This document shows, piece by piece, positions 43,770 to 54,343 of a stretch of 64,000 nt of DNA. Numbering within the stretch: the stretch's first letter is position 1; each line of letters opens with the position of its first letter. The stretch covers positions 310,001 to 374,000 of the forward strand of contig JBAIAA010000414.1 in the NCBI GenBank assembly GCA_037893245.1, given 5' to 3'. Position numbers and translations under genes: made by a program. This DNA comes from Crossaster papposus (taxonomy: Eukaryota; Echinodermata; Asteroidea; Velatida; Solasteridae). The notes beneath the pieces were generated by a model. That model did no database searches. It had not been told where the DNA came from and saw only the letters and a list, made by a program, of their open reading frames with translations.

Positions 43770-44464
43770 ATAGTCGTTCGTAATCAATTGGCACTAATAA
43801 GTATCACGAATATCAATAGATGCCAGCAGTTTTGTTCGGCTGTATCTGACTGCAAAGTTTCCATCTGAAAACGATGGTATTTTACATGCTTATTTAAAGT
43901 CTTTAAATTCAGTATCATTTCATGACCCATCTTTCTTTGGACGCAAAACTTATATTTGATATAAATTCTCCATTCCAATGGCTGTTTTAGCTAGATCGGT
44001 ATTGCATCCTTCTCAGATCTTCTTTGGCTCCTATTATGGTTTTGTTTTTATTGGTTGAAATACAATTATCATTCATATCAAATTGAAAATGACAAGATGT
44101 TAATTTAGTTGTGTGTGTGTGTGTTTTGTTGTGTTCGTTATTAGTGTCACATAACATCCCATCGCGTGCGATATTCGTGGGCATCATGTGCGCTCGCAAT
44201 CGAATCGCACGATCTCCAACAAAACGAGCAAAATCCACGTGCTCCCAGTGATGACGCCCTCTATCAAAAGAGGGCGCTAACAAAATAAGTAATTTGGCAA
44301 CCAAAAAATGGCAGAATACGCACGTGAACCATGGTAAGTCGTCCCGGGTACGAGTTGTCCCACATCCCCTGTTTACCCACGAAATTAAATATTATAGTCT
44401 GTAGTTTAAACAAGCATAAATGTCATGAAACTTGTCTTCATTCTACAAACTTGTCCAAACGGAT
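43770..44464. repeat. Direct copy of 41652-42346
   Basis: An offset of 2118 bp with almost no differences, including the truncated DIRS-like fragment on the minus strand. Confidence 0.9.
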
Positions 44465-45047
44465 GTGGGACGACTCGTACCCGGGACGACTCGTACCCGG
44501 GACGACTCGTACCCGGGACGACTCGTACCCGGGACGACTCGTACCCGGGACGACTCGTACCCGGGACGACTCGTACCCGGGACGACTCGTACCCGGGACG
44601 ACTCGTACCCGGGACGACTCGTACCCGGGACGACTCGTACCCGGGACGACTCGTACCCGGGACGACTCGTACCCGGGACGACTCGTACCCGGGACGACTC
44701 GTACCCGGGACGACTCGTACCCGGGACGACTCGTACCCGGGACGACTCGTACCCGGGACGACTCGTACCCGGGACGACTCGTACCCGGGACGACTCGTAC
44801 CCGGGACGACTCGTACCCGGGACGACTCGTACCCGGGACGACTCGTACCCGGGACGACTCGTACCCGGGACGACTCGTACCCGGGACGACTCGTACCCGG
44901 GACGACTCGTACCCGGGACGACTCGTACCCGGGACGACTCGTACCCGGGACGACTCGTACCCGGGACGACTCGTACCCGGGACGACTCGTACCCGGGACG
45001 ACTCGTACCCGGGACGACTCGTACCCGGGACGACTCGTACACGGCTG
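44465..45047. repeat. Array 3 of the 16-bp unit, forward orientation
   Basis: About 36 perfect units of GGGACGACTCGTACCC, ending in CACGGCTGG, the complement of the sequence before array 2. Confidence 0.95.
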
Positions 45048-45207
45048 GAAAATTAAACACTGTATGTGCAGCGTATACTCGTAAATCAACCCCTTATGTG
45101 CCTTACTTAATACTTGTGCCAAACGTTATCGTACTTATTTTCAACCTATTATTATGCTAACCAATTACTATTTCAAAGATAGAAATTGTTAATGGTTTGA
45201 TTACTAC

Positions 45208-45400
45208 TAGAGATTTTTGACGATTAAGAATGAAACTTTTTTATTTCAGTTTTAGATTTAAAAGAGAAAACTTTTCTCTTTTAAATCTAAAACTGAAATA
45301 AAAAAGTTTCATTCTTAATCGTCAAAAATCTATCTTCAGGCCAACGATAGGCCTAAGCTTCTTTTAAAGAAGCTTAGGCCTATCGTTGGCCTGAAGATAA
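45208..45400. repeat. Mirrored copy of the two long hairpins
   Basis: Same hairpins as 43318-43502 in opposite order. Confidence 0.9.
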
Positions 45401-45969
45401 TTTTGTTTGTTTAATTCCGTTTCAGAAACTCTAATGTCATAACAACTGTAGCTTGGTGACATAATTATGTAACATTTTATAATGAATCGGTACCCAGTAC
45501 TATGTTTCAAACACGGGTTAACAAGTAAGAAAAAACGCGTGTCTTGGCGAGGTACGTAAAATGAAATATCCAAACACGCATTTAATGATGTGTTCTAGAC
45601 GTAACACAATGTAATATGCGTGTCTGAAACTACTGTTAAACAAAAAGATCAAATAAGTTTACGAGCAAACTCCGCCCAGAACTTTAATGTCATACAAAAT
45701 GTAGAAGGTGACATATATAACATTTTTATAATTTTAATGAAGCAGTCAAATAAGTTACGAAGCTCATGATTGCTATAGCTCCTTCTGAATTCGGCAAACT
45801 CCGCGATCATCGGCCAGCTGCCAGAATCTCTCCAGAACAATCTCCTGCTTGTATGATTGTCACCACTGGCAATTTCCAAAAACTGAACGACTTTAATTTT
45901 CCACATCTTCTGATTTGTCAATTACATCTAAATAAAAGAAACAGGAAAGTACATGGTAAGAAAAGTACA

Positions 45970-46466
45970 AGGTACGAGTCGTCCCGGGTACGAGTTGTCC
46001 TGGGTACGAGTTGTCCTGGGTACGAGTTGTCCCGGGTAACAAATTTTGGGTACGAGTCGTCCCGGGTACGAGTCGTCCCGGGTACGAGTCGTCCCGGGTA
46101 CGAGTCGTCCCGGGTACGAGTCGTCCCGGGTACGAGTCGTCCCGGGTACGAGTCGTCCCGGGTACGAGTCGTCCCGGGTACGAGTCGTCCCGGGTACGAG
46201 TCGTCCCGGGTACGAGTCGTCCCGGGTACGAGTCGTCCCGGGTACGAGTCGTCCCGGGTACGAGTCGTCCCGGGTACGAGTCGTCCCGGGTACGAGTCGT
46301 CCCGGGTACGAGTCGTCCCGGGTACGAGTCGTCCCGGGTACGAGTCGTCCCGGGTACGAGTCGTCCCGGGTACGAGTCGTCCCGGGTACGAGTCGTCCCG
46401 GGTACGAGTCGTCCCGGGTACGAGTCGTCCCGGGTACGAGTCGTCCCGGGTACGAGTCGTCCCGAT
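45970..46466. repeat. Array 4 of the 16-bp unit, reverse orientation
   Basis: A variant start (mirroring the tail of array 1) then about 26 units of GGGTACGAGTCGTCCC, ending next to the zinc-finger remnant. Confidence 0.95.
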
Positions 46467-46581
46467 ACCATGTTGACTATCCACTCCATCCACAAAAATT
46501 GTTCACGCAGAGTATGGACACCAGGCTCAACTGCTAAGCGTCAACAGATGACCTATACCAATGAGAAACCGTACCCATGCG

Positions 46582-47386
46582 TAGTCCGAGTAACTTGGAC
46601 CCCCAAATCACCTTTTTCAACATTTGGACATGGTCGGGTGATCATTAGGGTCCAAGCAAACCCGGTTGGACTCGTTGTACGAAATGTCTGCACATCGATC
46701 CCCCATGACCTCCCACACTTTTCCCAAAAAATGTCACTTAAAACGGCCACTTACAAAAATGCTGCTTGTCCCCAGTAGGCACTAAGGATCAATGAAGACT
46801 ATCGGTGTGTTCTTACCTTTCCAAAAAGTGAGAAAATCAGGCCTCAAAATGTGGAGCAATGTTCGCCGATTCAAATGCACGTAGCCATTGTTGAGCAAAC
46901 TCATGACGTCATTCTTGTTGACAACGTCGCGCGCAGAGCGCGCAACTCCGGTCGCATAGTCAGCGGCTGTTACCTGTTTCGTGCACTGTGCTGTAGTGGA
47001 CCATGCACCCATCCATGCGTGCGACGTTGTTGTCAACAAGAATGACGTCATGAGTTTGCTCAACAATGGCTACGTGCATTTGAATCGGCGAACATTAATT
47101 GCTCCACATTTTGAGGCCTGATTTTCTCACTTTTTGGAAAGGTAAGAACACACCGATAGTGTTAGTGTCTTCATTGATCCTTAGTGCCTACTGGGAACTA
47201 GTAGCAGCATTTTTCTAAGCGTTTTAAGTGACATTTTTGGGGAAAAGTGTGGGAGCTAGGTCATGGGGGATCGATGTGCAGAGATTTCGTACAACGAGTC
47301 CAACCGGGTTTGCTTGGACCCTAATATCACCCGACCATGTCCAAATGTTGAAAAAGGCGATTTTTGGGTCCAAGTTACTCGGACTA
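46582..47386. mobile_element. 805-bp foldback element, ends TAGTCCGAGTAACTTGGAC, 9-bp duplication ACCCATGCG
   Basis: The left end TAGTCCGAGTAACTTGGAC is exactly inverted at the right end. The arms extend about 350 bp, almost to a short centre near 46940-47010. ACCCATGCG is present at 46573-46581 and 47387-47395, inside a finger codon run. There is no transposase. Nine-base duplications occur with Mutator-like elements and with Drosophila foldback elements. Confidence 0.9.
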
Positions 47387-47445
47387 ACCCATGCGTTATC
47401 TATGGAAAATCGTTCACGCACAATGGAAATCTCAAGCAACACCAG

Positions 47446-47717
47446 GGCCCAATTTCATAGAGCTGCTAAAGCACACGATTTTCTGCTAACCGAGCCTCCG
47501 TCTATTTCATGGAGACCGTAAGCAGTAAGCACAGCAAAAGGCACGCTTAACCTAGCGGAAAAATTTGCTTAAAACAGTGACGTAACAATAGAATCTCCAT
47601 GCGCGCGCAAACGTTAGCACAAAAAAGCCGTGAAATAGCGCTTAAGGTTAGCAAATTTTTCTGCTAAAGTTAGCACGAAAATTTGCTTACCGTTAAGCAG
47701 CTCTATGAAATTGGGCC
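47446..47717. mobile_element. 272-bp MITE, ends GGCCCAATTTCATAGAGCTG, 3-bp duplication CAG
   Basis: The ends GGCCCAATTTCATAGAGCTG and CAGCTCTATGAAATTGGGCC are perfectly inverted. CAG lies on both sides (47443-47445, 47718-47720) within a finger. A 3-bp duplication and G-rich ends would fit a PIF/Harbinger-type MITE. The interior repeats GCTAA and TTTGCTTA motifs. Confidence 0.85.
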
Positions 47718-47749
47718 CAGATGATCATGACCCACACCAATGAGAAACC

Positions 47750-49176
47750 TAGTCCGAGTTACTGGACTCTAGTTATCGCTTTTTTAACATTTGGACATCA
47801 TCTGGCGCTACTAGATAGAGTCCGAGGTCGGGCGATATGCATCAGTGAGAATGTCTTAAATGTGATTCAAAAAGTCGCCGAAATCCACACAAATACCTAA
47901 CCAAATACCTTAAAATCACCTAAATATCCTTCCATGTGTGTCCAAGTACGTCGGGGTGGTTTTCGGGGGTACTCACGATCAATTATTTGCTTGCAAATCA
48001 AGGAAATTCGACTCAGTATTCGAGCGACTGCTGCACAGTTGCTGTTCACGTTCGGGAGAGAATATGGACGTGCGCGCGCATCATGTCAGTGACGTAACAG
48101 GTCAAAGTGTATCGACCGGTGGTAAACAACAAGCGGGCGGCGCAGCGACTGTTTTATGTCATGGCACAAGCAGTACGGTGGCTGCGTGCTGATGAGGAGA
48201 CGCCAATCGCTCTCGGGCGGGGATAGCGCACAATGCTTATGACAATGCAAAATATTATGACAATGCAAAATAATAATGTTTATTATAATCATAACAAAAC
48301 AATAATAATAATTTTGGTTAAGTGAAGTGAAATGGTAAATTATAATGCCTTCCTAGATGCGGATCCGCGCGCGAGGGGCGCAACGGATGCTGCCGCAATT
48401 TATTGGCCTCTTTAGAAGAGAGTATTTTTAGGCTTTACGTTTCAAGAAAACAATTGCAAGAACCGTGCGTATATAATCTCCAGCACATATCTTTTCTTGT
48501 AACATGGTATGGAATGATGAAGCTGTGTAATTCAAATGCCCCCTAAAACAAACACGGTTTATCTTGACCGTATCTAGCGGCGGCGCATTATAATTTACCG
48601 TTTCACTTCACTTAACCGAAATTATTATTATTGTTTTGTTATGATTATAATAAACATTATTATTTTGCATTGTCATACTCCTCGCGATTGCAAACATTGT
48701 GCGCTATCCCCGCCCGAGAGCGATTGGTGTCTCCTCATCAGCACGCAGCCACCGTACAGCTTGTGCCACGACATAAAACAGTCGCTGCGCCGCGCGCTTG
48801 TTGTTTACCACCGGTCGATACACTTTGACCTGTTACGTCACTGACATGATGCGCGCGCACGTCCATATTCTCCCCCGAACGTGAACAGCAACTGTGCAGC
48901 AGTCGCTCGAATACTGGGTCAAATTTCCTTGATTTGCAAGCAAATAATTGATCGTGAGTAACCCCGAAAACCACCCCGACGTACTTGGACACACATGGAA
49001 GGATATTTAGGTGATTTTAAGGTATTTGGTTAGGTATTTGTGTGGATTTCGGCGACTTTTTGAATCACATTTAAGACATTCTCACTGATGCATATCGCCC
49101 GACCTCGGACTCTAGTAGCGCCAGATGATGTCCAAATGTTAAAAAAGCGATAACTAGAGTCCAGTAACTCGGACTA
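47750..49176. mobile_element. 1.43-kb foldback element, ends TAGTCCGAGTTACTGGACTC, 9-bp duplication TGAGAAACC
   Basis: The ends TAGTCCGAGTTACTGGACTC are perfectly inverted, with arms near 600 bp on each side of a centre at about 48345-48590. TGAGAAACC at 47741-47749 recurs at 49177-49185. End sequence and duplication length match the 46582 element, but the interiors differ. Confidence 0.9.
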
Positions 49177-49699
49177 TGAGAAACCGTACGCATGCAACAT
49201 CTGTGGAAAATCGTGGAAATGAGTCAACTCGTACCCAAGTCAACGCGTACCCCAAATTGTACACCCAAGTCAAGTCATACCCAAGTCAAGTCGTACCCAA
49301 GTCAAGTCGTACCCAAGTCAAGTCGTACCCAAGTCAAGTCGTACCCGATTCAACTCGTACACGAGTCAGCTCGTACGAGTTGACCCAAAGTCGACCCGAG
49401 TCAACTCGTCCCCGAGTCAACTCGTCCCCGAGTCAGCTCGTACCCGAGTCAGCTCGTGTTCGAGTCAGCTCGTGTTCGAGTCAACTCGTACCCTAGTGCA
49501 TACACGACGGTACCCGCGCGCGTGAAGACGTTGAAGAGGTAGCGTCATTTTAGCGAAGTGACAGACGAGTTGACTCTGGCACAATTTGTTCTCAAAATAT
49601 AAGTTTAAGGGAATGAAAATCATACAACAAAATCAATAGTATTTAAATCAGGTACTTTTGTGTATAGGATTGTTGTCTTCAGATTTGATCTATAATAAC

Positions 49700-49749
49700 G
49701 GCTCTTTTCAGAGCCAACCAGATTAAAACAACCGGTTCTTTTCAGAACC
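49700..49749 (+). promoter_or_regulatory. Two histone-mRNA-type 3' stem-loops in tandem
   Basis: GGCTCTTTTCAGAGCC (49700-49715), preceded by AAC and followed by AACC, is the form of the metazoan replication-dependent histone 3' stem-loop. A second, GGTTCTTTTCAGAACC, is at 49734-49749. No histone coding sequence lies upstream in the window, so these may be a retrocopied histone 3' end or a coincidental repeat in a transposon. Confidence 0.5.
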
Positions 49750-50014
49750 AACCCATTCACAAAAGAGATTTGATCCACGTGTGCAGTATTGTAAAGAAAA
49801 CCAACTTCAACAACTTTCTTGTCTAAATATTCTTGGTCAATGGTAAAACACGGAGTTTGCAGTAATTCATGCATCAAATACCTAAAAATCTAAAAACAAA
49901 ATATCATTCTTAATTTTTCGACAATAATTACAAATCATTAATATGAAATCGATCAAAAAAATTCAATAACAACTATACCATTCCTAATTTTTTCGATAAT
50001 ACAAATTATCGGTT

Positions 50015-50291
50015 CTTTCCTCGCCTTCCACCACTATGACCCGGGTTCGAACCCCGCCTGGGCCAATATGTGGATTGGGTTTTCAGTCCCTGCCTGACTT
50101 CGTGGGTTTTCCCCAGGATATTCTTCTGGGGTTTTCTTCCCACCTCTAAAACTGTACCTTCTTCTCATTGTCTTCTCTCTACTGAGGGCCCCAAATAACC
50201 AGCTTCTGCTGGATGGGTTACCCTCCGTTGCGTTAATGCCAGAATTGGTTACTGCAACGTACTCATACAGATACAGATACAGATTTATTGA
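50015..50291 (+). mobile_element. SINE-like element with pol III B box and CAGATA tail
   Basis: A B-box-like GGGTTCGAACCCCG at about 50043 is followed by a conserved-looking body (GTGGGTTTTCCCCAGGATAT, GGGGTTTTCTTCCCACC) and an end of repeated CAGATA. The A box is weak. Head, body and simple tail order supports a tRNA-derived SINE. Confidence 0.6.
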
Positions 50292-50530
50292 AGAGATATT
50301 CCTTACGAAACATTCCTAGCCAATTGCATTTAAAGAAGTTCAGAAAGTTGCGAATAGCGATAGCCATCCAGTGAAAAAGAAACTTACATCAAATTTATTT
50401 AGAAAATATTACTATGGTAAAAAGAAAATTCAATTAACGGGAGGGTAGTACGACTTGACTCGGGAACGACATAACTCGGGTGCGACTTGACTCGGGTACG
50501 AGTTGACCCGGGTACGACGAGTTGACCCAA

Positions 50531-50975
50531 AGTCTCTCCGGCCTCCGAAAAATAATTGTGAACATTCACTGTGCAGCGCGTATATGGATACGAAGTGGGC
50601 AGACGAGTGGCGGGGTATTCCGAATTTGTGCCTTGACTTCTTCAACAAGGTGAAAACGCGAGTAAAATTATTTTCTGTTGTGAGTCGTATTCTCCTCCAT
50701 ACCTCCATGCTTAGAACCAGCAGGGGCCACGTTCATAAAACGGTACTGTTGTTAATGGTACTTGTGTTTAGTAGAGGAATAGCACCAACATTTGTTTAGT
50801 TAAAACAATTTCTTTGAAAAAAACGAGGTTACAAACCAAAACTTCAGTTGATGATATTCATTGTTTGTGACTGGTATTCTGCTGGTTTTTGTTATGAACG
50901 AAAAGCACGTGGAGTTTTGGCCGATAATCCTTTTATTACTGAGCAAGACCTTTTTTGTGCTAAGCACTTTTGTAG
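50531..50975 (+). promoter_or_regulatory. Duplicated 5' flank of zinc-finger gene 2 (candidate promoter/first-exon region)
   Basis: This is the counterpart of 4371-4810. The next 245 bp up to the start codon are not shared with gene 1. Confidence 0.35.
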
Positions 50976-51220
50976 GATGGGTCGAGCGGTGGGACAGGGT
51001 CGAGCGGTTTGACAACTAAGTACCCCTTAAAAAATTACCCCTAATTACGCCGCTGAATGTACTGTGTATTCAAAGAACAGGGCGTGACGACACCTATTTT
51101 TTAGTAGAAAATTTTACTTTTTGCTGCTTTTTATCTTTGTACATTTTGAAGAGTCGGATGTAGACGAGACTGCTAGTTTGGAGGATACAGCAAATAAGAC
51201 ACGGCCAAATCATTGCCGAA

Positions 51221-53999
51221 ATGAGTCCTAGTTTTACATGTAAAATGCACATCAAGGAGAAAGGGCACTCATGCGACATCTGCAGCACAACCTTCACATT
51301 GAAATCTAACCTCAAGCGACATCAAATATCCCACAGCAATGAGAAACCGTACACATGCGATATTTGTGGAAATTCGTTCCTGCAGAATGGAGACCTCAGG
51401 CGTCACCAGATGACCCACACCAATGAGAAATCGTACACATGTGACATCTGTGGAAAATCGTTCAGGCTGAATGGAGACCGTAAACGACACAGGATGACCC
51501 ACACCAATGAGAAACCGTACACATGCGACATCTGTGAAAAATCTTTCAATCAGAGTAGAACCCTCAAGCAACACCAGATGACCCACACTAATGAGAAACC
51601 GTACACATGCGACATCTGTGAAAAATCTTTCAATCAGAGTAGAAACCTCAAGCAACACAAGATGACCCACACTAATGAGAAACCGTACACATGCGACATC
51701 TGTGGGAAAATCATTCACGCACAATAGAGACCTCAAGCGACACCAGATGACCCACACCAATGAGAAACCGTACGCATGCAACATCTGTGGAAAATCTTTC
51801 AATCAGAGTAGAACCCTCAAACGACACCAGATGACCCACACCAATGAGAAACCGTACGCATGCGACATCTGTGGAAAATCATTCGCGCACAATGGAAACC
51901 TCAACCAACACCAGATGACCCACACCAATGAGAAACCGTACGCATGCGACATCTGTGGAAAATCATTCACGCACAATGGAAACCTCAAGCAACACCAGAT
52001 GACCCACACCAATGAGAAACCGTACACATGCGACATCTGTGGAAAATCGTTTGCGTGGAGTGGAACCCTCAAACGACACCAGATGACCCACACCAATGAG
52101 AAACCGTACACATGCGACATCTGTGAAAAATCTTTCAATCGGAGTAGAAACCTCAAGCAACACCAGATGACCCACTCTAATGAGAAACCTTATGCATGCG
52201 ACATCTGTGGAAAATCGTTCAGGCAGAGTGGAACTCTCAAACGACACCAGATGACCCACACCAATGATAAACCGTACACATGCGACATCTGTGGAAAATC
52301 GTTCACGCACAATGGACACCTCAAGCGACACCAGATGACCCACACTAATGAGAAACCGTACACATGCGACATCTGTGGAAAATCGTTCACGCACAATGGA
52401 AACCTCAAGCAACACCAGATGACCCACACCAATGAGAAACCGTACACATGCGACATCTGTGGAAAATCGTTTGCGTGGAGTGGAACCCTCAAACGACACC
52501 AGATGACCCACACCAATGAGAAACCGTACGCATGCGACATCTGTGAAAAATCGTTCAATCGGAGTGAAACCCTCAAACATCACCAGATGGCCCACAACAA
52601 TGAGAAACCGTACGCATGCGACATCTGTGGAAAATCATTCACGCACAATGGAAACCTCAAGCAACACCAGATGACCCACACTAATGAGAAACCGTACACA
52701 TGCGACATCTGTGGAAAATCGTTTGCGTGGAGTGGAACCCTCAAACGACACCAGATGACCCACACCAATGAGAAACCGTACACATGCGACATCTGTGAAA
52801 AATCTTTCAATCGGAGTAGAAACCTCAAGCAACACCAGATGACCCACTCTAATGAGAAACCTTATGCATGCGACATCTGTGGAAAATCGTTCAGGCAGAG
52901 TGGAACTCTCAAACGACACCAGATGACCCACACCAATGAGAAACCGTACACATGCGATATCTGTGGAAAATCATTCGCGCACAATGGAAACCTCAAGCAA
53001 CACCAGATGACCCACACCAATGAGAAACCGTACACATGCGACATCTGTGGAAAATCATTAACGCACAATGGAGACCTCAAGCGACACCAGATGACCCACA
53101 CCAATGATAAACCGTACACATGCGACATCTGTGGAAAATCGTTCACGCACAATGGACACCTCAAGCGACACCAGATGACCCACACTAATGAGAAACCGTA
53201 CACATGCGACATCTGTGGAAAATCGTTCACGCACAATGGAAACCTCAAGCAACACCAGATGACCCACACCAATGAGAAACCGTACACGTGCAACATCTGT
53301 GGAAAATCGTTTGCACATAATGGAAACCTCAAGCGACACCATATTATGACGCACACCAATGGGAAACCGTACACATGCGACATCTGTGGAAAATCGTTCA
53401 CGCAGAATGGAGACCTCAAACGACACCAGATGACCCACACCAATGAGAAACCTTACGCATGCGACATCTGTGGAAAATCATTTGCGTGGAGTGGAACCCT
53501 CAAACGACACCAGATGACCCACACCAATGAGAAACCGTACGCATGCGACATCTGTGAAAAATTGTTCAATCGGAGTGAAACCCTCAAACATCACCAGATG
53601 ACCCACACTATTGAGAAATCCTACACATACGACATCTGTGAAAAATCGTTTGCACATAATGGAAACCTCAAGCGACATCATATTATGACCCACACCGATG
53701 AGAAACTGTACACATGCGACATCTGTGGAAAATCGTTCATGCAGAATGGAGACCTCAAACTACACCAGATGACCCACACCAATGAGAAACCTTATGCATG
53801 CGACATCTGTGGAAAATCATTCACGCACAATGGAAACCTCAAGCAACACCAGATGACCCACACTAATGAGAAACCGTACGCATGCGACATCTGTGGAAAA
53901 TCGGTCAGTCGCAGCAACTACCTGAAAAACCACAAGATGGACCACACCGACAGCGACGAGAGAGAGATAGATAATTTTGTGATCAAACCCAACAAATAA
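51221..53999 (+). CDS. C2H2 zinc-finger protein, 32 fingers, with a one-base frameshift (gene 2)
   Basis: A probable DNA-binding nuclear protein, paralogous to the gene at 4893. It has an ATG at 51221 and an N-terminus MSPSFTCKMHIKEKGHSCDI leading into a divergent first finger. I count 32 fingers of 28 residues. In finger 6 an extra G (TGTGGG in place of TGTGG, 51701-51706) shifts the frame and ends it at 51727; the array then continues open in the other frame to 53999. Finger 29 lacks its first Cys (YTYDIC), and fingers 25 and 29 have one extra residue before the last His. The tail DEREIDNFVIKPNK matches gene 1. The frameshift is either a real null allele, which would leave five fingers and part of a sixth, or a sequencing error. 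Confidence 0.85.
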
Positions 54000-54000
54000 A
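53995..54000 (+). terminator. Polyadenylation signal AATAAA overlapping the stop codon
   Basis: Same arrangement as at 6478. Confidence 0.5.
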
Positions 54001-54022
54001 ATTGAGTCACAAGTCGCCAAAG

Positions 54023-54343
54023 CTACTTTTGAGTAATCACCGTTACTGCCAACAAGTAATATTTGCAGTGTTTAACAAGTTTGACGTTTACACCAACTAC
54101 GACTGCGACACAGCCTGATCTTTTGTTATGATGCATACGAGGGATTATGCAGTATGATTTGTCTAAAGAAATGACAGCATGTGTCGTATCATAAACAATA
54201 CTGTTTAAGAATAAGTTTTGCTCACTGAGAGTCTGAGGTTGTAAGTTTTTTGATAAGCTTCTTTGATCTTGTTGGCGAATAATTTCGTTTTGAATATCTT
54301 CCATCTTTTGAAGACGAAATGCCCTTGTTTTATTAGGATACAT
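54023..54343 (-). other. Open frame with protein-like composition, unrecognised
   Basis: The frame reads YPNKTRAFRLQKMEDIQNEI onward, charged at first and then hydrophobic. No domain or splice site convinces me. Confidence 0.2.

Larger units (their letters stand above)
41652..46466. mobile_element. Mirrored block with four 16-bp-repeat arrays (young foldback family)
   Basis: The order is: A (41652-42346), array 1 forward, B (42744-43502), C (43503-43675), array 2 reversed, A copy (43770-44464), array 3 forward, C reversed (45048-45207), B reversed (45208-45969), array 4 reversed. Paired parts look nearly identical; one difference in A is at 41948 versus 44066. This can be a foldback transposon family with a nested or duplicated copy, or an assembly artefact. 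Confidence 0.65.
46500..49218 (+). pseudogene. Third C2H2 zinc-finger exon, destroyed by three insertions
   Basis: Pieces of finger-coding DNA lie at about 46500-46581, 47387-47445, 47718-47749 and 49177-49218 and run in order when the three insertions are ignored. They carry finger landmarks such as TNEKPYPC, YGKSFTHNGNLKQHQ and HTNEKPYACNICGKS, with altered Cys codons. The last piece ends at the 16-bp-array element, as at 3513. This is a dead relative of the two intact arrays. Confidence 0.8.
49219..50530. mobile_element. Foldback element with 16-bp-repeat arrays (older copy 2), carrying a later insertion
   Basis: The left array (49219-49500) and right inverted array (about 50447-50527) match the element at 3514-4370 in order and sequence. 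Relative to that copy an extra ~680 bp lies at about 49612-50291. Confidence 0.7.

Noticed and set aside
43524-43787. Gene ending in array 2
   Set aside because: The frame crosses from unique DNA into the 16-bp array and owes its length to the repeat.
42347-46466. CRISPR-like array
   Set aside because: The units are contiguous with no unique spacers, and the context is eukaryotic.
42213-46778. Many 120-255-codon frames with RTRDDSYPGRLVPGT or GTSRPGYESSRVRVV repeats
   Set aside because: They are by-products of the 16-bp array: three units make 48 bp, and no frame contains a stop.
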